A stretch of 64,000 nt of DNA, taken from assembly GCA_044226395.1 (NCBI GenBank), contig JBGAHD010000003.1:744001-808000 (forward strand). Reading direction: 5' to 3'. The notes under the pieces are model-generated. The model was given only the letters and a program-made list of their open reading frames with translations, was not told the DNA's origin and did not search any database. Numbering within the stretch: the stretch's first letter is position 1; each line of letters opens with the position of its first letter. The stretch comes from JBGAHD01 sp044226395. Its GTDB lineage: Bacteria > Pseudomonadota > Gammaproteobacteria > Xanthomonadales > Ahniellaceae. Of this stretch, positions 43,302-51,983 are shown one piece after another. Position numbers and translations under genes: made by a program.

Positions 43302-44555
43302 ATGAGCGCGCTCGACATCGCCATCATCGGTTATGGCACCGCGGGGCAAGCCGCGGCCTTGGCGCTGTCGCGCGACGGCCATCGCGTGCGCGTGTTCGAG
43401 CGCGCCGCGGAACCGGGCCCCGTGGGCGCGGGGTTTCTGTTGCAACCGACGGGGCTCGCCGCGTTGTGGCAATTGGGCCTGCTCGAGGCCGCGATGGCGC
43501 ACGGTCGCCCCGTGCATCGCCTGTACGGCGACACGCCCGAAGGGCGCGGCGTCATGGACATGCGCTACGACGGTCTCGACGCGCGCTGGTTCGGCCTGGG
43601 GCTGCAGCGTGGCGCCTTGTTCGAAATCCTGCGCGCGGCCTGGCCGGGCGCGAACACGATCGCGGCGGGGCGCTGCATCGTCGAGGTCGATGTCGATGCC
43701 GGCACGCTGCGCGATGAAGCTGGTGCCATCGAGGGCCCGTTCGATCTGATCATCGCCGCCGATGGTTCGGCATCGCGGTTGCGCGGACGTCTGCCGCGCG
43801 TCGCGCTCGATCGGCCTTATCCCTGGGGCGCGTTGTGGTGTCTGTTGCCCGCGGGCGAGTGGCCGTGGCCCGATGAATTGCGTCAACGTTATCGCCGCGC
43901 GCGACGCATGATCGGCGTGCTGCCCGTGGGCACGCGGCCGGGCGACGCGGTGCCGCGCGTGAGTTTTTTCTGGAGCCTGCCCGTGGCCGAGTTCGCGACC
44001 TGGCGCGCGCGACGGCTCAACGAGTGGCGCGACGAAGTGATCGCGCTGTGGCCCGAGATCGCGCCCCTGCTCGCGCCGCTCGATCGCGCGGAACTGCTGG
44101 CGCAGGCGAGCTATCGCGATGTGCGTCTGAGTCGCGACTGGCATCGCGGGCGCTTGGTGCTGATCGGCGATGCCGCGCACGCGATGAGTCCGCAACTGGG
44201 GCAGGGCGTGAACATGGCCCTGCTCGATGTGCTGGCGCTGCGCGATGCTTTGCGCGCGCGTGACACGCGGGTTCACGCACTCGAATGGACCTTGCGCGAC
44301 TTCGCGCGCGAGCGTCGCCGGCACGTCGCGATCTATCAATTCTGGAGCCGCTGGCTCACGCCCTTGTTCCAGTCCACGCGCGATGGCGCGGCGTGGCTGC
44401 GCGATGCAAGCTTTCTGCCGATGGGTCGCGTGCCGATCGGCCGCGGCAACATGCTGCGCGTGCTCACCGGCACGCGTCGCGGCTGGTTCGGTCGCTATCC
44501 CTTGCCCGAGGGGTTCGATCAAGCCCTGGTCGAGGCCGCGCGACGGTCGCGCTGA
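43302..44555 (+). CDS. FAD-dependent monooxygenase (group A flavoprotein hydroxylase)
   Basis: 417 residues. FAD-binding Rossmann fold (IAIIGYGTAGQAAALALSRDG), the DG motif (IIAADGSASRLRG) and the GD motif (LVLIGDAAHAMSPQLGQGVNMALLD) define class A monooxygenases (PHBH/UbiH/salicylate hydroxylase-like). They hydroxylate aromatic or related substrates with NAD(P)H and oxygen. The substrate is unknown: the protein lacks clear UbiH/UbiF signatures and its neighbours are secretion genes. It lies between gspK and gspL, in the three-gene insert. Confidence 0.88.
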   Translation: MSALDIAIIGYGTAGQAAALALSRDGHRVRVFERAAEPGPVGAGFLLQPTGLAALWQLGLLEAAMAHGRPVHRLYGDTPEGRGVMDMRYDGLDARWFGLGLQRGALFEILRAAWPGANTIAAGRCIVEVDVDAGTLRDEAGAIEGPFDLIIAADGSASRLRGRLPRVALDRPYPWGALWCLLPAGEWPWPDELRQRYRRARRMIGVLPVGTRPGDAVPRVSFFWSLPVAEFATWRARRLNEWRDEVIALWPEIAPLLAPLDRAELLAQASYRDVRLSRDWHRGRLVLIGDAAHAMSPQLGQGVNMALLDVLALRDALRARDTRVHALEWTLRDFARERRRHVAIYQFWSRWLTPLFQSTRDGAAWLRDASFLPMGRVPIGRGNMLRVLTGTRRGWFGRYPLPEGFDQALVEAARRSR

Positions 44556-44581
44556 GTGAAATTTTCGCGTTAGGCTTAATC

Positions 44582-45166
44582 ATGGCCTCGAACAGAACCG
44601 GCAAGAGCACCGACCCGCACACGTATTTCCGCACGCCGCAGGAACTGCGCCGCTGGTTCGAACGCCATCACGCCAGCGCCGAGGCCTTGCTCGTGGGCTT
44701 TCACAAACTCGGCACGAGCGAGGCCAGCATTACCTGGCCACAATCGGTCGACGAAGCCTTGTGCGTGGGCTGGATCGACGGCGTGCGTCGACGCATCGAC
44801 GACACGCGTTACGGCATTCGCTTCACGCCGCGCAAGCGCGGCAGCACGTGGAGCGCGGTCAATATCCGACGCGTCGAAGTGCTGATCGCGGAAGGGCGCA
44901 TGCTGCCCGCGGGCCTGGCGGCGTTTGCCGCGCGCAGCGAGCGCAAGTCGGGCAACTATTCCTACGAACAGAAGGCCGAGGCGATCGATCCCACGGTGCT
45001 CGATCCGGTCAAGAAACACCGCAAGGCCTGGGCCTTCCTGGAGAAAACCGCGCCGAGCTATCGCAAGCGCATCTGCTGGTGGCTGATGGGCGCGAAGAAG
45101 GCCGAGACCCGACAGGCGCGCCTGACGAAGTTGATCGAGGCCTGCGCGGCCGGCAAGCTCCTGTGA
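44582..45166 (+). CDS. YdeI/OmpD-associated family protein
   Basis: 194 residues, cytoplasmic. The YdeI-like domain is recognisable by FRTPQELRRWFERHHASAEALLVGFHKLGT, the VDEALCVGWIDGVRRRIDD motif, RFTPRKRGSTWSAVN and C-terminal bacteriocin-protection-like helices (SYRKRICWWLMGAKKAETR). Members are linked with stress or peptide-resistance phenotypes but have no defined biochemistry. It starts 26 bases after the monooxygenase and is the second gene of the insert in the gsp cluster. Confidence 0.82.
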   Translation: MASNRTGKSTDPHTYFRTPQELRRWFERHHASAEALLVGFHKLGTSEASITWPQSVDEALCVGWIDGVRRRIDDTRYGIRFTPRKRGSTWSAVNIRRVEVLIAEGRMLPAGLAAFAARSERKSGNYSYEQKAEAIDPTVLDPVKKHRKAWAFLEKTAPSYRKRICWWLMGAKKAETRQARLTKLIEACAAGKLL

Positions 45167-45262
45167 CATCGCCGCGCCACGACCGGTGTCGGTTAATGGC
45201 CCTCCTTGACGTATAACCCTGCAGGCCCGCGCGAGGGCATCGAGTGGGGTGGGGAGAAGAGC

Positions 45263-46234
45263 ATGAGCAAGTTTGGGATCGCGGTGCTGGTGTCCGCCGT
45301 GCTGGCCGCGCCGATGGCGCGCGCGAAGGCCGAAGATCACGCGGGCGTCGGCGCGCGCGCGACGGTGGCTGTGGCGGCCAGCGACAACCCGCCGACGCAA
45401 CCGACCATCGCTTACGTCACCGAGAACCGCAGCCTGGTGTCCGGCGGCATCACGCGCAATTTCCTGCTGGCGCGACCGGCCACGATCACGCCGGGCGTGG
45501 CCATGCCGATCATCTTTTCCCTGCATGGCGACGGCGGCACGGGCGCCGGCATGCGCAACGCGCTGGCGCTCGAGGCGCAGTCGACGCGCGACACCCTGTT
45601 CGTCTATCCCACCGCGCCGGGCAATACCTTCGAGTACTACACCTACGACGGCCGCACGCGCGAGGCGGCCTTCGTCAGCGCGGTGATCGTGGCGCTGGCG
45701 GTGGACTTCAATGTCGACACGGATCTGGTGTTCATCGCCGGCTTCAGTGGCGGCGCGACCATGGCCAATGCGCTGGGCTGCCGACTCGGCGCGGGCGTGA
45801 TTCGCGGCCTGGGCATTCACTCGGGTTCGCTGTATCCGATCGACGACGGCAATGGCGTGCCCGACTTCACCTACACCAATAATGGCGGCGTGAGTTGCGA
45901 TCTGCCGGCGACGATCTTCGTCTGGGGACGCAACGACAACACCGCCGGCGTGTCCTTCGCCACCGGTCAGGCCGTGCGCGACAACTACCTGGCCACGCAG
46001 GATTGCGCCAGCACCACCACGGTCTCGCCGATCGCGCCCTGCGGCAGTTACGACGCCTGCGCGCGCGCCGTGGCCTGGTGCCCGATCGATAACATGGGCC
46101 ACAGCATCTGGACCGGCGCCGGGACGCAGAATCCGGGCTCGGCCGCGGCCGCGATGTGGCAGTTCTTCCTCGCGGCCATGGGCGGCGGCACGGGCGGCGA
46201 TGGGGTCTTCGCCTCGGGTTTCGAAAGCCCCTGA
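45263..46234 (+). CDS. Secreted alpha/beta-hydrolase, polyhydroxybutyrate-depolymerase/feruloyl-esterase (LpqC) family
   Basis: 323 residues with a Sec signal peptide (MSKFGIAVLVSAVLAAPMARA). The oxyanion-hole motif FSLHGDGGTG and the nucleophile elbow GFSGG (Ser162) are present; an acidic residue in WGRNDNTAGV and a late His in WCPIDNMGHSIW complete the likely triad. Conserved Cys residues suggest disulfides. The C terminus ends GVFASGFESP, a short tail also seen in another secreted protein here. GGGGAGAAG precedes the ATG. Encoded between gspK and gspL, it is a strong candidate substrate of this T2SS (inference). Confidence 0.85.
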   Translation: MSKFGIAVLVSAVLAAPMARAKAEDHAGVGARATVAVAASDNPPTQPTIAYVTENRSLVSGGITRNFLLARPATITPGVAMPIIFSLHGDGGTGAGMRNALALEAQSTRDTLFVYPTAPGNTFEYYTYDGRTREAAFVSAVIVALAVDFNVDTDLVFIAGFSGGATMANALGCRLGAGVIRGLGIHSGSLYPIDDGNGVPDFTYTNNGGVSCDLPATIFVWGRNDNTAGVSFATGQAVRDNYLATQDCASTTTVSPIAPCGSYDACARAVAWCPIDNMGHSIWTGAGTQNPGSAAAAMWQFFLAAMGGGTGGDGVFASGFESP

Positions 46235-46302
46235 CGGCGCGCCGCGACCGGGCCGCGCGCCCGAATCGTGACGGGGTGCGCCACGATGCGGGCGAGCTGA
46301 CA

Positions 46303-46308
46303 TAGAAT
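46303..46308 (+). promoter_or_regulatory. gspL: TAGAAT hexamer six bases before an ATG upstream of gspL
   Basis: TAGAAT, then CGCCCG, then an ATG at 46315 that opens a 14-codon frame overlapping the gspL start. If it is a -10 box, gspL-M-N would have their own transcript starting at 46315. Confidence 0.4.
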
Positions 46309-46314
46309 CGCCCG

Positions 46315-46359
46315 ATGAACTTCCGTGTCGCCCGCCGGCCATGCCCGCCCGCCTGCTGA
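46315..46359 (+). other. Short upstream frame overlapping the gspL start
   Basis: ATG to TGA encodes 14 residues (MNFRVARRPCPPAC). It overlaps the first 19 bases of gspL in another frame and begins exactly where transcription would start from the TAGAAT hexamer. It could be a leaderless leader peptide that couples to gspL, or simply chance. Confidence 0.3.
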
Positions 46360-47558
46360 TTCACTACCGAGGCCCCGACGCCGCGCTGACCTATGTCGCG
46401 CTCGACGACCGCGGCCGCGCGCTGCAGGCGCCGCAACGCGCGCACGCGCCGCCCTCGAACCTCGCGACCGGCGCCGAGATCGTGGTGATCGTGCCCGGCG
46501 AGGACGTGATGCTGGCCCACGCCGACGTGGCTTCGCGCGATCGCGAGCAACTCGCGCGCGCCGTGCCCTTCGCGCTGGAAGAACAATTCGCCGAAGCGGT
46601 CGAGCATCTGCACGTGGCCTTCGTCGCCGCCGCCGGTGGCGGTCAGGACGTGGCCGCCGTGCGTCGCGACACCTTGCGCGCCTGGCTCGATGATCTGAGC
46701 GCGCGCGGCCTGCGTCCCGATCATTTGCTGCCCGAGACCCTGGCCATGCCGCTCGCGCCCGGCGCGGCGCGCGTGCTCGTCGGTGAAGGCCGCGGCATCG
46801 TGCGTCTGGGCGCGGTCGCGGGTTTCGTCGCGCCGGTCGATGCCTTGGTCGATTTGCTGCGCCTGGCCGAGATCCCGCGCGACGCGAGCGGCCGCATTCC
46901 CTTGCAGCTGGCGCAAGTCGACGGCGAGACCGCCGACTTCGATCCCGTGTTTGCCATCGAACCCTGGCGCGAGATCGCGCAGCCGATCGACGCCTTCATC
47001 GCCACCACGGCCGGCGCGACGCTGCGCACCTTGCCCAACCTCGCCACGGGCGCCTTCATGCCGAGTCATCGCGGCGAGCCGGCCTTGCGCTGGTGGCGCG
47101 TCGCGGGGTGGATGGCGGCGGCTTCGCTGGTGCTCGCGTTCGCGTTCGCCGTGGTCGATCGCTGGGTGCTCGCGCGTCGCGTCGAGGCGCTCAACGTCGC
47201 GATGGAGCAGGTGTATCGCGAGGTTTATCCCGAGGGCCGCATGGTGCCCGATCCCGCTGGTCGCATGCGCGCCGAGCTCGGTCAGATCAAAGCCGGCGCG
47301 GTGGCGCAGGGCGCCATGGGCTTGCTCGCCAAAGTCGCGCCGGTGCTCGCGCAGGACGCGCACTTGGTCGTGCGCGGGCTTGAGTACCGCGCTGGCGCGC
47401 TCGATATCAACCTGCTCGCGCAGGACGTGCAATCGCTCGACGGCGTGCGCGAACGCGCCGCCGCCGTGCCCGGCCTGAGCGCGCGTCTGGAATCGGCCAG
47501 CACCAGCGAACGCGGCGCCGAAGGGCGTCTGCGCGTGGCGCAGGCGGGGGCGCGATGA
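46341..47558 (+). CDS. gspL: T2SS inner-membrane platform protein GspL (XpsL)
   Basis: 405 residues. An actin-like cytoplasmic domain (about 1-245, with ALPF-type helix ARAVPFALEEQFAEAVEHLH and LLPETLAMPL) precedes one membrane segment (about 255-275, GWMAAASLVLAFAFAVV) and a periplasmic ferredoxin-like domain. GspL recruits the ATPase GspE to the platform and pairs with GspM. It is separated from gspK by three genes, but gspM overlaps its end by four bases (ATGA). Confidence 0.93.
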   Translation: MPARLLIHYRGPDAALTYVALDDRGRALQAPQRAHAPPSNLATGAEIVVIVPGEDVMLAHADVASRDREQLARAVPFALEEQFAEAVEHLHVAFVAAAGGGQDVAAVRRDTLRAWLDDLSARGLRPDHLLPETLAMPLAPGAARVLVGEGRGIVRLGAVAGFVAPVDALVDLLRLAEIPRDASGRIPLQLAQVDGETADFDPVFAIEPWREIAQPIDAFIATTAGATLRTLPNLATGAFMPSHRGEPALRWWRVAGWMAAASLVLAFAFAVVDRWVLARRVEALNVAMEQVYREVYPEGRMVPDPAGRMRAELGQIKAGAVAQGAMGLLAKVAPVLAQDAHLVVRGLEYRAGALDINLLAQDVQSLDGVRERAAAVPGLSARLESASTSERGAEGRLRVAQAGAR

Positions 47559-48049
47559 AGGCCTGGCTCGCGCGTCAGAGTGAACGCGATCGCCGCGTGC
47601 TGGGCATCGGCGCGGTGATCGTGGGACTGGCCTTGTTCTGGGCCTTCGCGTGGGACCCGATCGCGCAATCGCGACGATCGCTGGCCGAACAAGCCGCGCG
47701 CGCGGAATCCGATCTGATCTGGATGCGCGGCGTCGCCGGTGAGATGCGGTCCCTGCGCGCGCGCGGTCAGGCCGGTGGTCTCGATCGCGCTGGCGCGTCG
47801 TTGCTCGCGTTGGCCGATCGCAGCGCGCGCGAAACCAATCTCGGACCCGTGTTGAAGCGCGTCGAGCCCGCGGGCGATGGGCGCGTCAACGTCTGGTTCG
47901 AGGGCGCGGGCTTTGATCAGATCGCCGACTGGATCGAAGGCCTGGCGCGTCGCTACGGCGTCGGCGTGGATGAATTCGCGATCGACCGCGCCGCGGTCGA
48001 CGGCACGGTCAACGCGCGCGTGACCTTGCTCGACGCGCCGTCGCGCTGA
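47555..48049 (+). CDS. gspM: T2SS platform protein GspM (XpsM)
   Basis: 164 residues: short cytoplasmic N terminus, one membrane segment (about 16-36, VLGIGAVIVGLALFWAFAW), a periplasmic coiled coil and a ferredoxin-like domain (RVNVWFEGAGFDQIADWIEGLARRYG). It stabilises GspL and contacts the pseudopilus assembly site. It overlaps gspL by four bases and is followed by gspN after 7 bases. Confidence 0.93.
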   Translation: MKAWLARQSERDRRVLGIGAVIVGLALFWAFAWDPIAQSRRSLAEQAARAESDLIWMRGVAGEMRSLRARGQAGGLDRAGASLLALADRSARETNLGPVLKRVEPAGDGRVNVWFEGAGFDQIADWIEGLARRYGVGVDEFAIDRAAVDGTVNARVTLLDAPSR

Positions 48050-48056
48050 GGCTGGC

Positions 48057-48824
48057 ATGCGTCTGATCAAGATTCTTCTCGTGGTGGTGCTGGCGCTCGT
48101 CGTGGTCGCCGGCGCCCTGGTGTGGACCGCGCCGGCGCAACTGGCCTATCGCTGGTTCGCGCCGCGCTTGCAGCCGTTTTCGCTCAACGGCATCACGGGC
48201 AGCGTGTGGCAAGGTTCGGCGCGTGATTTGATCGCGATGGGCGTGACGCTCGGTCCAATCGACTGGCGCTTTGATCGCGGCGCGGCGTTGGCCGGTCGCG
48301 TCGAAGGCGGGATCGCGCTCAAGGGCGAGCAGGTGCGCGGCAACGCGAACGTGCGCGAGACCGGCGCGGGCGTGATCGAGATTCAACAAGCGCGGCTGCG
48401 TTTTCCCGCGACCTTGCTGGGTCCGGCCGTGGACATTCCAGCGCTGCGTTTTCTCGGCACCATCGACATCGACGCGCCGCGCGCCGAAGTGCGCGACGGC
48501 CTGCTGGTCAGCGCCACGGGCCGCGCGCGCTGGACCGAGATCGGCGTGGTCGGCGCCGCGCAGGCGCGGCTGCCCGGCATCGTGATGGATTTCGCGCCGA
48601 CGACCGACGGCGCGCTCGCGGCCAACATCACCGATCTCGGCGGACCGCTGGAGATCAAGGGCCAGACCCTGCTGCGCGACGGGCACTTTCTCACCGAAGT
48701 GCGCCTGCATCTGCGCGAACCCAATTCGCAACTCGAAGAACTCCTGAAATTCGTGGGTCAGCGCCTGCCCGATGGCGGCTCTTACCTGCGCGTGGAAGGC
48801 GATATGACTCCCTTGTCCCGGTGA
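48057..48824 (+). CDS. gspN: T2SS protein GspN (XpsN)
   Basis: 255 residues. One N-terminal membrane anchor (RLIKILLVVVLALVVVAGAL) is followed by a beta-rich periplasmic domain with FSLNGITGSVWQGSARDL typical of T2SN/AsmA-like folds. In Xanthomonas XpsN bridges the XpsLM platform and the secretin XpsD. The secretin gene normally following gspN is absent here; a phosphatase gene starts 4 bases later. Confidence 0.92.
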   Translation: MRLIKILLVVVLALVVVAGALVWTAPAQLAYRWFAPRLQPFSLNGITGSVWQGSARDLIAMGVTLGPIDWRFDRGAALAGRVEGGIALKGEQVRGNANVRETGAGVIEIQQARLRFPATLLGPAVDIPALRFLGTIDIDAPRAEVRDGLLVSATGRARWTEIGVVGAAQARLPGIVMDFAPTTDGALAANITDLGGPLEIKGQTLLRDGHFLTEVRLHLREPNSQLEELLKFVGQRLPDGGSYLRVEGDMTPLSR

Positions 48825-48828
48825 ACCG

Positions 48829-49611
48829 ATGAATCTCGACGATGCCTGGCTCGATGCCGCCCTGACGCAAGCGCGTGACGCCGCCGCCGCCGCGGCCGAC
48901 GTGATCGCGCGCTACTACCGCCGCGGCGTGAAAGTCGAAGCCAAGGCCGACGCCACGCCCGTGACCATCGCCGATCGCGAGGCCGAACTCGAGATCAAGC
49001 GCGTGCTCAAGGCCAAGTTTCCCGAGCACGGCTACTACGGCGAGGAACACGGCATCGAGCGCGGCGACAACGCGTTTCTGTGGCTGATCGATCCGATCGA
49101 TGGCACCAAGAGTTTCGTGCGCGATCAGCCGTTCTTCTCGACCCAGATCGCGCTGATGCATCGGGGCGAACTGGTGCTGGGCGTGTCCTCGGCCTCGGCC
49201 TTTGGCGAGACCGCGTGGGCGCGCCACGGCGGCGGCGCGTTTCTCAACGGCGAACGCATCGGCGTGAGCCTTTGCGCGGGCATCGACGCGGCGTCGATCT
49301 CGTACGGCAATCTCAAGACGCTGGCGGGTTCCGAACGCTGGCTGCGCATGGCGAGCCTGGTGCGTCACGCCAATCGCACGCGCGGTTATGGCGATTTCTA
49401 TCACTACCATCTGCTCGCGCGCGGCAGCCTCGACGCGGTGATCGAGTCGGACGTGAACATCCTCGACATCGCCGCGCTCACCGTGATCGTGCGCGAGGCC
49501 GGCGGCGTGTTCACCGACCTCGACGGCGCGCCCGTGGGCCTGAAGACGACCTCGGTCCTGGCCACCGCGCCGGGTCTGTACGACGCGCTGCGCGCGACCT
49601 TCAACGATTGA
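48829..49611 (+). CDS. Inositol-monophosphatase-family phosphatase (histidinol-phosphatase HisN-like)
   Basis: 260 residues. Mg-dependent phosphatase with PVTIADREAE, GYYGEEHG (metal-ligand Glu), WLIDPIDGTKSFV (Asp ligands) and SDVNILDIAALTVIVREAGG. The motif set is closest to histidinol-phosphate phosphatases of the IMP family (HisN), but inositol or other sugar phosphates are possible. The start lies 4 bases after gspN, suggesting transcription from the gsp operon despite unrelated function. No his genes are nearby. Confidence 0.85.
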   Translation: MNLDDAWLDAALTQARDAAAAAADVIARYYRRGVKVEAKADATPVTIADREAELEIKRVLKAKFPEHGYYGEEHGIERGDNAFLWLIDPIDGTKSFVRDQPFFSTQIALMHRGELVLGVSSASAFGETAWARHGGGAFLNGERIGVSLCAGIDAASISYGNLKTLAGSERWLRMASLVRHANRTRGYGDFYHYHLLARGSLDAVIESDVNILDIAALTVIVREAGGVFTDLDGAPVGLKTTSVLATAPGLYDALRATFND

Positions 49612-49778
49612 CGACGGGTCGCGCGCGCGCCGCGACCCGGCCCGCGCGCGACCACGCGAAACTGGCTATTTTTCAGGGGTTTTGGCGCGATTGTCGAACC
49701 CCGTCACGGTTCGCAAATTCTCGCGCCGAGCACTCGCGAGGTCTCGCCCCGAGCACACCGGGCGCGCGTCGGCGCGCG

Positions 49779-49784
49779 TACAAT
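49779..49784 (+). promoter_or_regulatory. nudE: TACAAT hexamer six bases before the nudE ATG (leaderless-type promoter)
   Basis: TACAAT, CGGGGC and the ATG at 49791 repeat the spacing seen at other genes in this window. The 179-base gap upstream contains no other feature I can support. Confidence 0.5.
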
Positions 49785-49790
49785 CGGGGC

Positions 49791-50339
49791 ATGAAATTAC
49801 CCATCATTCACGACCGGCGACTGGTCGGCGAGGGCACGCGTTTCGCCGTCGAACAGATCGATCTGGAATTTTCCAACGGCGAGCGCCGCACCTACGAACG
49901 CATGCCCGGCTCGGGCCGCGGCGCGGTGATCGTGGTGCCGCTGATCGATGACGACACCGTGCTGCTGATCCGCGAATACGCGGCCGGCCTGCACACCTAC
50001 GAGATCGGCCTGCCCAAGGGCCGGCTCGAGCGCGACGAGGACGTGATCGAAGGCGCCAACCGCGAGCTCAAGGAAGAAGTCGGCTACGGCGCGCGCGATC
50101 TGCGCATCATCCATCGCCTGTCCCTGGCCCCGACCTACATGAGTCACCAGACCCATGTCGTGCTCGCGCGCGATCTCTACCCCGAGCGCCTGCCCGGCGA
50201 CGAGCCGGAAGAACTCGAAGTGTTGCCCTGGAAACTCGATCGCCTGCACGAACTCGTGGTGCGCGAGGACGTGACCGAAGGCCGATCGATCGCCGCCCTG
50301 TTCATCGCGCGCGAACTGCTGCGGAACGGCCAGGCGTGA
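49791..50339 (+). CDS. nudE: ADP compounds hydrolase NudE (Nudix)
   Basis: 182 residues. Nudix hydrolase cleaving ADP-ribose, Ap3A and NADH-type pyrophosphates. The Nudix box is intact: GLPKGRLERDEDVIEGANREL followed by KEEVGYG. The N terminus (IHDRRLVGEGTRFAVEQIDLEFSNG) and C-terminal arrangement are those of NudE. The gene heads nudE-cysQ-mazG, all joined by four-base overlaps, a set of housecleaning hydrolases for nucleotide derivatives. Confidence 0.93.
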   Translation: MKLPIIHDRRLVGEGTRFAVEQIDLEFSNGERRTYERMPGSGRGAVIVVPLIDDDTVLLIREYAAGLHTYEIGLPKGRLERDEDVIEGANRELKEEVGYGARDLRIIHRLSLAPTYMSHQTHVVLARDLYPERLPGDEPEELEVLPWKLDRLHELVVREDVTEGRSIAALFIARELLRNGQA

Positions 50340-51133
50340 GCCCGGCCGAGCGCGAGGCCCTGCGCGCGCCGCTGATCGCGCTGGCGCGGCGCGCGGGCGA
50401 GGCGATCATGGCGATCTACGCCTCGGACTTCGCGGTCGAGCACAAGGACGATCGCTCGCCCCTGACCGCGGCCGATCTGGCCGCGCATCGTCTCATCGTC
50501 GAAGGCCTGCAAGCGCTCACGCCGAATCTGCCCGTGCTGTCGGAAGAATCCGCCGACATCCCCGCGGCCGAGCGCCGCGCGTGGACCACGTACTGGCTGG
50601 TCGATCCGCTCGATGGCACGCGCGAGTTCGTCAAGCGCAATGGCGAGTTCACCGTCAACATCGCCTTGATCGAGAATGGCCAACCCACCATCGGCGTGGT
50701 CTACGCGCCGGCCCTGGACTATCTCGCGCACGCCGCGCGCGGTGGCCAGGCGATCGAAGTCGATCGCGACGTGACGCGCGAGTTGCGCGCGACGCCGCGG
50801 GCGGGCGACACCTGGCGCATCGCCGGCAGCCGCTCGCATGGCGATCCGCGCAGCGAAGCGTTTGTGCGCAAGCTCGGCGCGCACGAGATGATTCCGCTGG
50901 GCTCCTCGCTCAAGTTCTGTCGCGTCGCCGGTGGCCGTGCCGATGTCTATCTGCGCATGGGCCCGACGTCGGAATGGGACACGGCCGCTGGCCAGTGCGT
51001 GCTCGAAGTCGCCGGTGGCGCAGTGACCACGCTCGCGCTGGTACCGCTGGTCTACAATCAGCGCGACTCGCTGCTCAATCCGGATTTCATCGCCGTGGCC
51101 GATCCCACCGTGAACTGGCGTCAGTACCTGTGA
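50336..51133 (+). CDS. cysQ: 3'(2'),5'-bisphosphate nucleotidase CysQ
   Basis: 265 residues. IMP-superfamily phosphatase that removes the 3' phosphate from pAp/PAPS, protecting sulfur assimilation and RNA turnover. Key segments: HKDDRSPLTAADLAAHRLI, PVLSEES (metal Glu), YWLVDPLDGTREFVKRNGEF and EWDTAAGQCVLEVAGG. It starts at a GTG overlapping the nudE stop (GTGA). Confidence 0.95.
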   Translation: MSPAEREALRAPLIALARRAGEAIMAIYASDFAVEHKDDRSPLTAADLAAHRLIVEGLQALTPNLPVLSEESADIPAAERRAWTTYWLVDPLDGTREFVKRNGEFTVNIALIENGQPTIGVVYAPALDYLAHAARGGQAIEVDRDVTRELRATPRAGDTWRIAGSRSHGDPRSEAFVRKLGAHEMIPLGSSLKFCRVAGGRADVYLRMGPTSEWDTAAGQCVLEVAGGAVTTLALVPLVYNQRDSLLNPDFIAVADPTVNWRQYL

Positions 51134-51921
51134 GCCACGATCAGGACGTGCGTCGCCTGCTCGAGATCATGGCGCGCTTGCGCGACCCCGAGCGCGGTTG
51201 TCCCTGGGACGTGCAACAGACCTTCGCCACCATCGCGCCGTACACCATCGAAGAGGCCTACGAAGTGGCCGACGCGATCGAGCGTCGCGACTACGCCGAC
51301 CTGGTCGACGAACTTGGCGATCTGCTGTTGCAAGTGGTCTTTCACTCACGCATGGCCGAAGAGGCGGGCTTGTTCGCCTTCGGCGACGTGGTGCGCGCGA
51401 TCTGCGACAAGATGATCCGTCGTCATCCGCACGTGTTTGGCGATGCCAAGGTCGCCGATGCCGAGGAACAAACCGCCAACTGGGAAGCGCTCAAGCGCGC
51501 CGAGCGCGGCAACGACGCGCAAGCCAGCGCGCTCGATGGCGTCGCCGCCGGCCTGCCCGAATGGCTGCGTGCGACCAAGCTGCAAAAGCGCGCGGCCACG
51601 GTCGGCTTCGACTGGCCTTCGGTCGATCCGGTGTTCGACAAGCTGCACGAAGAACTCGATGAAGTGCGCGCCGAACTCACGCGCGAGCCGCGCGATCAGG
51701 CCGCGTTGAGCGACGAGATCGGCGACGTGTTGTTCGTGTGCGTCAATCTGGCGAGGCATGCCAAGGTCGATGTCGGCGCGGCGCTCCGTGGCGCCAATGC
51801 CAAGTTCGAGCGACGCTTCCGCCGCATGGAAGCCTTCGCGCGTGAAGAAGGTCGCGACCTGGCGCAAATGCCATTGGCCGCGCAGGACGCCTACTGGGAT
51901 CGCGCCAAGTCCGAGGAGTGA
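51130..51921 (+). CDS. mazG: Nucleoside triphosphate pyrophosphohydrolase MazG
   Basis: 263 residues with two MazG repeats. The first has PERGCPWDVQQTFATIAPYTIEEAYEV and DELGDLLLQVVFHSRMAEE; the second has FDKLHEELDEVRAEL and SDEIGDVLFVCVNLARH. It hydrolyses canonical and aberrant NTPs to NMP and pyrophosphate and is linked to stress survival. The GTG start overlaps the cysQ stop. Confidence 0.95.
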   Translation: MSHDQDVRRLLEIMARLRDPERGCPWDVQQTFATIAPYTIEEAYEVADAIERRDYADLVDELGDLLLQVVFHSRMAEEAGLFAFGDVVRAICDKMIRRHPHVFGDAKVADAEEQTANWEALKRAERGNDAQASALDGVAAGLPEWLRATKLQKRAATVGFDWPSVDPVFDKLHEELDEVRAELTREPRDQAALSDEIGDVLFVCVNLARHAKVDVGAALRGANAKFERRFRRMEAFAREEGRDLAQMPLAAQDAYWDRAKSEE

Positions 51922-51938
51922 CCGTGCCCGGCGAACGC

Positions 51939-51975
51939 GACGCCGCCCAAGGGGTTGGGGGGTCGAGGCGGCGTC
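51939..51975. terminator. GC-rich hairpin after mazG with G-run loop
   Basis: Arms GACGCCGCC (51939-51947) and GGCGGCGTC (51967-51975) are perfectly complementary and enclose a 19-base loop containing GGGGTTGGGGGG. It lies between convergent genes. A T tract is missing, so it is a possible bidirectional terminator. Confidence 0.45.
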
Positions 51976-51983
51976 TGGGAGCT

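Noticed and set aside
45206..45217. TTGACGTATAAC as a -35/-10 pair before the esterase
   Set aside because: The two hexamers are directly adjacent with no spacer, so they cannot act together. TATAAC alone could be a -10 but no -35 lies at 16-18 bases.
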